A stretch of 6,001 bases of DNA from Clostridia bacterium. GTDB lineage: Bacteria > Bacillota > Clostridia > Oscillospirales > RGIG7773. Positions 1 to 5,991 of this stretch are shown in pieces; within the stretch, counting starts at the first letter, position 1, and each line of letters begins with the position of its first letter. The stretch lies in assembly GCA_017554835.1 (NCBI GenBank), contig JAFZHO010000096.1:1-6001 (forward strand), written 5' to 3'. A program made the position numbers and the translations under genes. The notes under the pieces were generated by a model. The model saw nothing but the letters and a program-made list of their open reading frames with translations, did not search any database and was not told the origin of the DNA.

Positions 1-284
1 ACTCCTGCCTCTTTGCAAAGCATAGTTGCCATTACACTTGCTTCAAAATGGCCTGCAATAGCGATTATTACCGTATCAATATTGGATATTCCAAGATGCT
101 TTATAACTTCGGAATCTGTTATATCTGCGCATTTACATACGGGAAAAATAGTTGAACATTCCTCAACTATTTTATAGTTATGATCAACTGCAATAACTTC
201 TGCTCCGTTATCAATCAATTCCTTTGCCACTGACCTGCCATATCTGCCAAGTCCGAATACTGCATAACTTTTATTTATACTCAT
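1..284 (-). CDS. ktrA: KtrA, potassium uptake regulatory subunit (RCK/TrkA-N), 3' part beyond the window
   Basis: Only the first 94 codons are present; the gene runs off the left edge. The visible part is the N-terminal half of an RCK (TrkA-N, Rossmann) domain. The dinucleotide-binding loop GLGRYG is at residues 11-16, and an acidic residue ends the second beta strand (AVDHN, Asp34), which in this family contacts the ribose of bound nucleotide. The later segment GISNIDTVIIAIAGHFEAS fits KtrA of Bacillus at the equivalent place. KtrA is a cytoplasmic protein that forms an octameric ring on the KtrB dimer and gates it in response to ATP/ADP. Family members of about 220 residues also carry a C-terminal RCK_C domain that can bind c-di-AMP; that part is not visible. 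The start at 284 is supported by AAGGAG (294-299) nine bases upstream, directly after the ktrB stop codon, so the two genes are tightly coupled. A generic TrkA-type regulator is the alternative name. Confidence 0.9.
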   Translation of the reverse strand, partial: MSINKSYAVFGLGRYGRSVAKELIDNGAEVIAVDHNYKIVEECSTIFPVCKCADITDSEVIKHLGISNIDTVIIAIAGHFEASVMATMLCKEAG

Positions 285-299
285 AATTATTTTCTCCTT

Positions 300-1658
300 T
301 TATCCTACGCTTATTTCCTCGAAAGGATTTAAAACTATATTTTCGCTACCTTTTCTGATATTTAATGCCACGAACATAGATATAGGACCAACACGCCCAA
401 AATACATAGTTGCGATTATTATAAATTTTCCAAAAATATTTAGCGTTGAAGTGAAATTTCTCGTAAGTCCAACAGTTGCCGTTGCACTTACCGTTTCATA
501 TACTATATCAAGAAAATTCCCCTGGCATGCCATACATAACAACATAGTTGATATCAAAGCAACGGAAACAGAAACAATAAATACCCCTATCGCCTTTTTT
601 ACCGTTTTTTCTGATAGTTGTCTATTAAATACGTCAACAGTTTTTTTATTTCTTATAACTGATATGGCAGTAACAAAAAGCACGAACAGAGTAACCGTTT
701 TGACGCCTCCTGCAGTGCCGACGGGCGACCCTCCTATAAACATCAATATCAGTGATATCAACGCTGAGGCATTTGATAAATTCTCCTGAGGTATAGTTGC
801 AAAACCGGCAGTTCTCGTTGTTACAGACTGAAAAAATGACGCTTCCAATTTTTCGAAAATAGTAAATTCTTTCATGGTCAATGGATTATTATATTCAAAT
901 ATAAAAATCAGTATTGTTCCGATTATAAGAAGAATAAAGGTAACGGATAGTGCCATTTTACTATGCAGGGTTAAAAATTTCCATCGTCTTCGCTTTTTAT
1001 CCTTTATTACAGAAATAATATCCCACCAGACAACAAATCCGATTCCACCCAGAATTATAAGCGCCGCAGTAGTTATATTTATTAATGGGTTCAATACGTA
1101 ATCGCATAAACTATTTTCTGCAATTATATCAATTCCCGCATTGCAAAAGGCAGAAACCGAAGTGAAAACCGATATCCATATTCCCTTCAAGCCAAATTCA
1201 GGAACAAAGACGATCATATATAATAACGCGCCTATTCCTTCGATTATAAAGGTTCCAATTATTACTTTTTTAATAAATCTAACTATACCTGAAAGAGAGT
1301 TAAGATTAAACGAATCCTGAATTAAAATTCTATTATCAAGTCCTATTTTTTTGCCAAGTAATAGCATCACGCCCGATGCAACGGTTATAACCCCAAGTCC
1401 CCCTATCTGAATAAGAAAAAGTATAACGCATTGACCAAATACACTCCAGGTTGATACCGTAGGAACCGTTACAAGTCCCGTAACGCAGGTGGCGGTTGTT
1501 GCCGTAAAAAGAGCATCAGTAAATTTCACCGACTGTCCGCTATTTGAACTTACGGGAAGCCATAGCAAAAAACTGCCCAAAATAATAATCATAAAAAATC
1601 CAAGCAAAATCATCTGAACTGAGGAAATGGATTTTTTTCTCTTTTTTAAAATATTCAT
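300..1658 (-). CDS. ktrB: KtrB, potassium-translocating membrane subunit (TrkH/KtrB family)
   Basis: This 452-residue integral membrane protein is the ion-conducting subunit of a Ktr potassium uptake system. It shows the four repeated membrane-pore-membrane units of the family. The selectivity-filter loops are TCVTGL (filter Gly61), FCNAGID (Gly175), TRTAGFA (Gly285) and ATVGLTR (Gly397). All four filter glycines are present, including the first, which favours potassium conduction over the Ser-type filter of some plant sodium transporters. The glycine-rich intramembrane gating loop GGSPVGTAGGVKT is at 309-321, and the conserved FGRVGP of the last helix is near 421-426. The length matches KtrB (about 445-455). 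I chose ATG at 1658 because it has a GGAG sequence eight bases upstream. An in-frame TTG at 1682 would add eight residues but has no ribosome binding site. The gene follows the GtrA-like gene by 36 bases and precedes ktrA by 15 bases. Sodium dependence, known for some KtrAB, cannot be judged here. Confidence 0.94.
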   Translation of the reverse strand: MNILKKRKKSISSVQMILLGFFMIIILGSFLLWLPVSSNSGQSVKFTDALFTATTATCVTGLVTVPTVSTWSVFGQCVILFLIQIGGLGVITVASGVMLLLGKKIGLDNRILIQDSFNLNSLSGIVRFIKKVIIGTFIIEGIGALLYMIVFVPEFGLKGIWISVFTSVSAFCNAGIDIIAENSLCDYVLNPLINITTAALIILGGIGFVVWWDIISVIKDKKRRRWKFLTLHSKMALSVTFILLIIGTILIFIFEYNNPLTMKEFTIFEKLEASFFQSVTTRTAGFATIPQENLSNASALISLILMFIGGSPVGTAGGVKTVTLFVLFVTAISVIRNKKTVDVFNRQLSEKTVKKAIGVFIVSVSVALISTMLLCMACQGNFLDIVYETVSATATVGLTRNFTSTLNIFGKFIIIATMYFGRVGPISMFVALNIRKGSENIVLNPFEEISVG

Positions 1659-1671
1659 AGTAAAATTCTCC
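1656..1671 (-). promoter_or_regulatory. ktrB ribosome binding site that decides the start
   Basis: On the minus strand GGAGA stands eight bases before ATG at 1658. The longer in-frame candidate, a TTG at 1682, is preceded by AT-rich sequence with no purine-rich Shine-Dalgarno match. This favours a protein beginning MNILKKRKK, with a positively charged start before the first membrane segment. Confidence 0.7.
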
Positions 1672-1694
1672 GCACTAAACAAAATGGATTTTTA

Positions 1695-2102
1695 TCATTT
1701 TTTCTTTGTTTTAGTATTTTCCTGGTTTTTATATATAATGAACTTGGAAAATAAAAATTCAAGAACAAAATTAGAAATCATTGTAACCGCAAGAATTATA
1801 TAATCATTTATTCCCACGCCCTCTGCTATATGGCCAAGCCAGGTGGAAAGGGGTGTGAAAACCAAATAAAAACAAAGAAGTTTTGCCATTGCAACGGGAA
1901 TATTTGCTGCGGATTTAAAAGTAAATTCTCTATTAAGAGTAAAGTTCCAGATAATTGATAAAATAAGAGAAATAAGATATGCAGGCCAATACATAAGGTG
2001 AAGAAGCTCATTTAAAAGAGCAAAAGATGCAACCTGAATTACGCCTGCTGATATTGAAAACGCCGTGAACTTTATCATCTGAATTATTGATTCTTTTTTC
2101 AT
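1695..2102 (-). CDS. GtrA-like small membrane protein
   Basis: The gene encodes a 135-residue, very hydrophobic protein with four predicted membrane segments (about residues 8-34, 38-57, 71-92 and 98-123) and a lysine-rich tail. The motif NFTLNREFTF at 53-62 and the closing segment ending NFVLEFLFSKFIIYK are diagnostic of the GtrA-like family (PF04138). Characterised members act in the membrane on lipid-linked sugars, for example as putative flippases of undecaprenyl-phosphate-glucose in O-antigen glucosylation or in cell wall and teichoic acid glycosylation. The substrate here is unknown. The start at 2102 is supported by AAGGAG six bases upstream. That site overlaps the end of the AraC-type gene, whose stop codon is only 10 bases away, so translational coupling is likely. 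An upstream in-frame start inside the AraC gene would give an implausible N-terminal extension in another frame of that gene. No glycosyltransferase partner is visible nearby. Confidence 0.88.
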   Translation of the reverse strand: MKKESIIQMIKFTAFSISAGVIQVASFALLNELLHLMYWPAYLISLILSIIWNFTLNREFTFKSAANIPVAMAKLLCFYLVFTPLSTWLGHIAEGVGINDYIILAVTMISNFVLEFLFSKFIIYKNQENTKTKKK

Positions 2103-2112
2103 ATTATTCTCC

Positions 2113-2880
2113 TTAATTTCTAAACTCCGTAGGCGAAATGAGCATATTCTTTTTAAAAAATCTCGAAAAAGTAAGCACGTCTTCAAACCCAACCGACATT
2201 GCAACCTCAGTAACTGTCATATTATGATTTTTTAATAGTTCGCAGGCACGATTGAGTCTCAAATCATTAAGATATTTTTTCGGCGAAACCCCATCATAAC
2301 GAATGAAAAGATTATATAAGTATCTATCACTTATATGAAGCATATCCGCAACCTCGCAAATGCTAAGACTTCTATAATAGTTCTGCTCCATATATTTTTT
2401 TGCTTCGATAATATATTCGTTGCCTTTGGACTTCTCCTCTTTTTCGTGATAAGACATCAAAAGCCAGAAAACCCCAAGGGCTTTTGCCGAACTTAAGGTA
2501 TTATATTTATTAAAAAAACCTTTTGCAAAGTGGTTAAGTTCACCTTTGAAATGAAAGTCAAAAATTCCCTGCTTATTGAAAGAAAGATATCTTTTGCAGA
2601 TTTCAAGTGCTTTATCGCCGTTTATGCTTATCCAGAAATATTTCCAGGGATTTTCTTTGGAAGATTCATATTGATGCATCTTTCCTTTTTTTATAAAAAA
2701 GCCCTGGCCTTCTTTAACTTTAACGCCGTTATAATATCCTTCTCCCGATAAAACGTAATGAATAATATATACGTTTCTCCTACCCTTTCCCCAATGGGCG
2801 TCCTCGGAAACATCTTCTATACCGTAGGATATAACGTAGAAATTTTCTTTTTCGTCATATTCTGAAAATACGTGTCTCAT
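2113..2880 (-). CDS. AraC/XylS-family transcriptional regulator, sugar-type
   Basis: This is a 255-residue cytoplasmic DNA-binding regulator of usual family length. The N-terminal half is a cupin-like ligand-binding domain (AraC_binding type, about residues 20-90), with the typical RNVYIIHYVLSGEGYY strand region and the WKYFWISINGD segment found in sugar-sensing members such as MsmR and RafR. The C-terminal half carries the two helix-turn-helix units: SLSICEVADMLHISDRYLYN from about residue 171, and TVTEVAMSVGFEDVLTFSRF followed by the family signature ending SPTEFR at 222-254. The ATG at 2880 is preferred because AGGTG lies five bases upstream. A GTG at 2916 in the same frame has a badly placed site only one base away and would run through an inverted repeat. 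The gene is divergent from a GH27 glycosidase, which makes that gene its most likely target, and it heads a probable operon with the GtrA-like and ktr genes. Its effector, perhaps a galactoside, is inferred only from context. Confidence 0.93.
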   Translation of the reverse strand: MRHVFSEYDEKENFYVISYGIEDVSEDAHWGKGRRNVYIIHYVLSGEGYYNGVKVKEGQGFFIKKGKMHQYESSKENPWKYFWISINGDKALEICKRYLSFNKQGIFDFHFKGELNHFAKGFFNKYNTLSSAKALGVFWLLMSYHEKEEKSKGNEYIIEAKKYMEQNYYRSLSICEVADMLHISDRYLYNLFIRYDGVSPKKYLNDLRLNRACELLKNHNMTVTEVAMSVGFEDVLTFSRFFKKNMLISPTEFRN

Positions 2881-2893
2881 ACTATCACCTAAG

Positions 2894-2916
2894 GTGACAA
2901 GAGTTGACCCTGTCAC
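2894..2916. repeat. Inverted repeat GTGACA-N11-TGTCAC in the AraC gene leader
   Basis: Perfect six-base arms (2894-2899 and 2911-2916) are separated by 11 bases, and further imperfect pairing (AAGG with CCTT) lies outside them. The repeat sits in the predicted 5' untranslated leader of the AraC-type gene, ending 13 bases from the start codon. The core half-site TGACA/TGTCA also occurs in the longer palindrome at 2942-2965, so it may be a second operator for the same protein. It could instead act as a hairpin in the RNA near the ribosome binding site. Confidence 0.5.
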
Positions 2917-2941
2917 GCCTTAAAAATAATAATTCTTTTCC

Positions 2942-2965
2942 TGACATATCATTCGCGATATGTCA
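2942..2965. promoter_or_regulatory. Perfect 9-bp palindrome TGACATATC-N6-GATATGTCA, candidate operator
   Basis: The arms at 2942-2950 and 2957-2965 are exact reverse complements with a 6-base spacer, so this is the strongest dyad in the divergent region. It begins at the predicted transcription start of the AraC-type gene (about 2965) and is centred about 76 bases upstream of the predicted start of the GH27 gene. That position would suit repression of the regulator together with activation of the glycosidase. The binding protein is inferred, not shown. AraC proteins often bind direct repeats, so a different dimeric regulator is possible. Confidence 0.6.
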
Positions 2966-2971
2966 AGTATG

Positions 2972-3001
2972 ATTTTACTATATAAAAATATGTTTTGTCA
3001 A
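2972..3001 (-). promoter_or_regulatory. Promoter for the AraC-type gene and its operon
   Basis: On the minus strand there is a consensus -35 TTGACA (2996-3001), an 18-base spacer and a -10 TAAAAT (2972-2977). The predicted start is near 2965, giving a leader of about 85 bases that contains both inverted repeats. No other good promoter is seen before the downstream gtrA-like, ktrB and ktrA genes inside this window. Confidence 0.62.
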
Positions 3002-3023
3002 TATAAGTTACTATTAATATATA
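2995..3023 (+). promoter_or_regulatory. Promoter for the GH27 glycosidase gene
   Basis: The -35 hexamer TTGTCA (2995-3000) is followed by a 17-base spacer and TATATA (3018-3023). Transcription would start near 3030 and leave a leader of about 30 bases. The -35 box is one mismatch from consensus and overlaps the opposite-strand -35 box of the AraC-type gene. The surrounding DNA is very AT-rich, so alternative -10 boxes such as TAGAAT (3025-3030, wrong spacing) cannot be wholly excluded. Confidence 0.52.
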
Positions 3024-3059
3024 GTAGAATAATAGTATATTTAATTAGGAGATGAATTT

Positions 3060-4493
3060 ATGCATTATACCAAAATTGCTATTTCAAAACCCTTCGAAGG
3101 CGCTCCTCGTATCAACCTTCCTGATATATTTGGCGCTTCACCGAAAAAACCAATAATACTAAGAATTCCCGTTACGGGCGAAAGACCAATTAAATATAGC
3201 GCAGAAAATCTGCCCGAAGGCCTTACCCTTGAAAACGGAATTATCACGGGAAGTGTTTCAGAAGAAGGAGTTTATCCAATCACCTTCAAAGCCGAGAATG
3301 CACTTGGAACATATGAAAAAACCGTTAACTTTGAAATAAAAGAAAACTGCGTTCTTCTTACTCCCCTTTTGGGCTTCACAAGCTGGAACGCTTATGAGTC
3401 TGCCGTTTCTCAGGAGAAAATGGAGCATTCTGCAAAACGCATGGTTGAAACAGGTATTACAGAATACGGATATAGCTATATCAACACCGACTCCGGTTGG
3501 CAGAAAGATTACGGCGGAAAATACGATGCAATTATGCCAAACGATAAATTCCCCGATATGAAAAAAATGTGTGATACTATTCATTCATACGGACTAAAAG
3601 CAGGAATTTATTCAACTCCGATGCTGTCTGCATGGGGATGTCCAAAAGAGTTTAAATCAATTCCGGGATGCACCCAGGGCGAACCTGATGAAATACATTC
3701 AGCGGTATATTGCGATATCGGCGTTATCCGTAAAGAGAAAAACTGCGTTCAGCAGTGGACGGAATGGGGATTTGACTATCTTAAATACGACTGGAAACCC
3801 TGCGACCCATATAATGCCGAACTTATGAGAAAAGAGCTTCACTCTGCGCCAAGAGATTTCGGCTACTGCGTTTCCGTTGGTGCCCGTCCCGAATATTCTC
3901 ACTATTGGAGCAAATACGTTAACTGTTATAGAAACGGCGTTGATAGCTGGGGAACCTGGGATAACTTCAAGGAACTTTATGAAGGATATAGAAATTATAT
4001 GAGAATAAATTTCTTAACTCCAATGAATAAAGGCCATTTCTTCGACCTTGATATGCTTGATTTTGGTGAATGTGATATATTTGAGAACGGCTGCGAATAC
4101 ACAGACGACGAAAAAATCCTTGTTTATTCCATGAGAGCATTTGTTGGCTCACCTATTCAGATAAGTTCCAGACTTGATAATCTGAGTGAGCTTGAATTAT
4201 CAATATATTGTAACGAAGAAATTCTTGAAGTAAACCAGGATATCGCTTTTGAAAGCGCTAAGCCAATGATGATAGATAACAACGTTCACGTTTATAAAAG
4301 AAAACTTCACGATGGCACCTATGCTATTATGGCAATGAACCTTGGAAACGAGGCAGAAAGAACAAAGATTTTCCTTGATAAATGGTCTAAAATCCGCGAC
4401 CTATGGGCTAAGGAAGACTTGCCTGATACAGATGCTTTACTTCTCGTTTTAAGACCTCATACCGTAAGAATCTTCAAAATTACCGAAGAATAA
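3060..4493 (+). CDS. GH27 alpha-galactosidase-like glycoside hydrolase with N-terminal putative-Ig domain
   Basis: The 477-residue protein has no signal peptide or membrane segment, so it probably acts in the cytoplasm. Residues about 10-95 look like a putative-Ig (He_PIG) beta-sandwich, with LPEGLTLENGIITG at 51-64. Residues about 100-390 are a GH27 (alpha/beta)8 barrel: LLGFTSWN (103-110), YINTDSGW (140-147), KAGIY (180-184), the nucleophile motif YLKYD (Asp244), the acid/base motif RNGVD (Asp295), FFDLDM (327-332) and EILEVNQD (387-394). A C-terminal beta-sandwich follows. The family cleaves alpha-galactosides (melibiose, raffinose type) and in some members alpha-GalNAc or beta-L-arabinopyranosides, with retention. 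One sugar-contact aspartate of the family (human GLA Asp93) is Ser145 here, so exact specificity is uncertain. The start is fixed by AGGAG (3047-3051) eight bases upstream. The gene is divergent from an AraC regulator, its likely controller, and stands alone before a terminator. No sugar transporter is in the window. Confidence 0.88.
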   Translation: MHYTKIAISKPFEGAPRINLPDIFGASPKKPIILRIPVTGERPIKYSAENLPEGLTLENGIITGSVSEEGVYPITFKAENALGTYEKTVNFEIKENCVLLTPLLGFTSWNAYESAVSQEKMEHSAKRMVETGITEYGYSYINTDSGWQKDYGGKYDAIMPNDKFPDMKKMCDTIHSYGLKAGIYSTPMLSAWGCPKEFKSIPGCTQGEPDEIHSAVYCDIGVIRKEKNCVQQWTEWGFDYLKYDWKPCDPYNAELMRKELHSAPRDFGYCVSVGARPEYSHYWSKYVNCYRNGVDSWGTWDNFKELYEGYRNYMRINFLTPMNKGHFFDLDMLDFGECDIFENGCEYTDDEKILVYSMRAFVGSPIQISSRLDNLSELELSIYCNEEILEVNQDIAFESAKPMMIDNNVHVYKRKLHDGTYAIMAMNLGNEAERTKIFLDKWSKIRDLWAKEDLPDTDALLLVLRPHTVRIFKITEE

Positions 4494-4504
4494 TATAATT
4501 TTTC

Positions 4505-4545
4505 AGAAAACGCTGCAGAAATTTTTCTTGCAGTGTTTTCTTTTA
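4505..4545 (+). terminator. Intrinsic terminator after the GH27 gene
   Basis: AGAAAACGCTGCA (4505-4517) pairs with TGCAGTGTTTTCT (4529-4541) through 13 pairs with a single G-U. The 11-base loop can pair further if one T is bulged. The right arm runs into a T-rich tract (TTTTCTTTT), giving the usual hairpin plus U-tail. It starts 12 bases after the glycosidase stop codon and ends before the next promoter, so the two plus-strand genes are separate transcription units. Confidence 0.85.
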
Positions 4546-4551
4546 ATTATA

Positions 4552-4580
4552 TTGACATAATATATCGAAAAGAGTAAAAT
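4552..4580 (+). promoter_or_regulatory. Near-consensus sigma-A promoter for the NCS2 permease gene
   Basis: The -35 TTGACA (4552-4557) is exact, the spacer is 17 bases, and the -10 is TAAAAT (4575-4580). Transcription should begin near 4586-4588, leaving a leader of about 44 bases. This is too short for a PyrR-type antiterminator/terminator attenuator, and none is seen. Strong constitutive or operator-controlled expression is expected. Confidence 0.8.
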
Positions 4581-4585
4581 TAAAG

Positions 4586-4601
4586 GGATAAATCTTTATC
4601 C
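4586..4601 (+). repeat. Inverted repeat GGATAAA-TC-TTTATCC at the permease transcription start
   Basis: Seven-base arms at 4586-4592 and 4595-4601 form a nearly continuous palindrome exactly at the predicted +1. As RNA it would give a small 5'-end hairpin (six pairs, four-base loop) that could protect the message. As DNA it could be an operator for a dimeric repressor. Neither role is shown. Confidence 0.5.
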
Positions 4602-4630
4602 ATATTTAATATGAAAGAAGGAAAAAATCA

Positions 4631-5983
4631 ATGAAACTTATCTACGGCGTAAAAGACAAACCAAAATTTGGCCAGATGATTATTTTTGCCATTCAGCAAC
4701 TTTTAGCAATCATGACGGCTACCCTTGTTGTTCCTGTTATCATCGGTAACGGAATGAGTCCTGCCGCTGCTCTTGTTGGCGCAGGTGTTGGAACTTTGTT
4801 CTACGTAATTTGCACAAAAGCAAAAAGCCCCGTTTTCCTTGGCTCATCATTTGCATTTATTAACTCTATGTTTGCAGCATTTGCAGGCGGAGTTTCTATG
4901 AGTCTTGGCTATTTAGGTCTTATAATTGGTGCACTATTTGCAGGCCTTATCTACGTTATCATCGCAATTATCGTTAAATTTGCCGGCGTTAACTGGATTA
5001 ATAAATTAATGCCTGCCGCAGTTATCGGACCAACAGTTGCAATCATCGGTCTATCCCTTGCAGGTAACGCTATCGGCGACCTTACAAAAGGTAGCATCCC
5101 AGGCGTTGAAGCATCTCCTATAATTGCTGTTATTTGCGGATTAACTACTTTATTTATAACAATTGCATGCTCAGTTTACGGCAAAAAATACGGTAAACTT
5201 ATTCCATTCATTTTTGGTATTCTTGGTGGTTACGCTTTAGCTCTTGTATATACTCTTATAGGAAATGCAACAGGCATAGATTCTATAAAAATTCTTAACC
5301 TTGAGCCAATTAAAGCTCTTTTTGCAGATGGAATCACAATTAAAACCTTCTTCTCAGTTCCTGATTTCACTTTCCTAACTGCTATCAAAGGCGTTGGCGA
5401 ACTTAACGGCGCATATATTGGAACTATAGCTGTTGCTTATATTCCTGTTGCATTCGTTGTTTTCGCTGAGCATATTGCAGACCATAAAAATATTTCTTCA
5501 ATTATCGAAGAAGACCTTCTTGTTGAACCGGGTCTACATAGAACTCTTCTTGGTGACGGTATCGGTTCTTTCTTAGGTTCTATCTTTGGTGGTTGCCCAA
5601 ATACTACTTATGGCGAATCAGTTGGTTGCGTTGCTATTACCAAAAACGCTTCTGTTTACACTATTATAACAGCGGCAATTATGGCCATCGGAATCGCTTT
5701 CATTTCACCATTTATTGCGTTTGTTAACTCTATCCCATCTTGCGTAATGGGTGGCGTTTGTATGGCACTTTATGGATTTATCGCTGTATCAGGTCTTAAG
5801 ATGGTACAGAACGTTAACTTAAACCTCAACAAGAATCTCTTTGTTGTTTCATCAATCCTTATCGCAGGTATCGGTGGTCTTACACTTAACTTCGGACAGA
5901 TTACAATTACTTCTGTTGCTTGTGCACTTATTCTTGGTATTATGGTTAACGTTATCGTTTCAAAGGCATCTGACGAAGAATAA
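4631..5983 (+). CDS. uraA: Uracil permease, NCS2 (nucleobase:cation symporter-2) family
   Basis: This 450-residue membrane protein has the 14-segment UraA/PyrP fold expected of the family (usual length about 430-450). It would import uracil with protons for salvage into UMP. Diagnostic segments are LVVPVIIGNGMSP near the start, SPVFLGSSFAFI (66-77, half-helix of the substrate site), FAEHIADH (278-285) and CPNTTYGESVGCVAITKNASV (322-342). Glu280 and Glu329 correspond to the substrate- and proton-coupling glutamates Glu241 and Glu290 of E. coli UraA. The position of E. coli His245 appears to be Asp284. The AEHI...PGLHRTLLGDG and TTYGE pattern favours uracil over xanthine or urate, but annotation as a general uracil-xanthine permease is also possible. 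The start is supported by AAGGA (4618-4622) eight bases upstream. It has its own promoter and probably leads an operon continuing past the window, because AAGGAG follows its stop codon. Confidence 0.9.
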   Translation: MKLIYGVKDKPKFGQMIIFAIQQLLAIMTATLVVPVIIGNGMSPAAALVGAGVGTLFYVICTKAKSPVFLGSSFAFINSMFAAFAGGVSMSLGYLGLIIGALFAGLIYVIIAIIVKFAGVNWINKLMPAAVIGPTVAIIGLSLAGNAIGDLTKGSIPGVEASPIIAVICGLTTLFITIACSVYGKKYGKLIPFIFGILGGYALALVYTLIGNATGIDSIKILNLEPIKALFADGITIKTFFSVPDFTFLTAIKGVGELNGAYIGTIAVAYIPVAFVVFAEHIADHKNISSIIEEDLLVEPGLHRTLLGDGIGSFLGSIFGGCPNTTYGESVGCVAITKNASVYTIITAAIMAIGIAFISPFIAFVNSIPSCVMGGVCMALYGFIAVSGLKMVQNVNLNLNKNLFVVSSILIAGIGGLTLNFGQITITSVACALILGIMVNVIVSKASDEE

Positions 5984-5991
5984 GCATTTTT

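Noticed and set aside
451..1101. Open frames on the plus strand opposite ktrB (451-789 and 874-1101)
   Set aside because: They are antisense shadows of a gene with clear family motifs, lack ribosome binding sites and resemble no family.
1659..1694. A c-di-AMP (ydaO-type) riboswitch before ktrB, as found for some Ktr genes
   Set aside because: The gap is only 36 bases, far too short for that RNA, and the upstream DNA is coding.
1681..1701. Inverted repeat AAAATG-N9-CATTTT at the end of the GtrA-like gene, considered as a terminator
   Set aside because: The arms are almost pure A/T with a single G-C pair each, and there is no T-run following on the minus strand, so it would be too weak to stop transcription into ktrB.
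2530..2751. Plus-strand open frame of 73 codons inside the AraC-type gene
   Set aside because: Antisense to a gene with both conserved halves of the family; no ribosome binding site and no recognisable motif.
2881..2916. GTG at 2916 as the start of the AraC-type gene
   Set aside because: It would add 12 residues unlike the family N-terminus, its possible ribosome binding site is only one base away, and ATG at 2880 has a well-spaced AGGTG.
3009..3037. TACTAT/ATAGTA repeats around the GH27 -10 region
   Set aside because: Short A/T-only motifs in very AT-rich promoter DNA are expected by chance and overlap the likely -10 box.
3065..4152. Several minus-strand open frames opposite the GH27 gene (for example 3258-3584)
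   Set aside because: They lie wholly inside a well-supported gene, have no Shine-Dalgarno sequence and show no recognisable domain.
4611..4634. Seven-codon upstream reading frame whose TGA overlaps the permease ATG
   Set aside because: The overlap is neat, but its ATG has no ribosome binding site, and the AAGGA inside it is better explained as the permease's own site.
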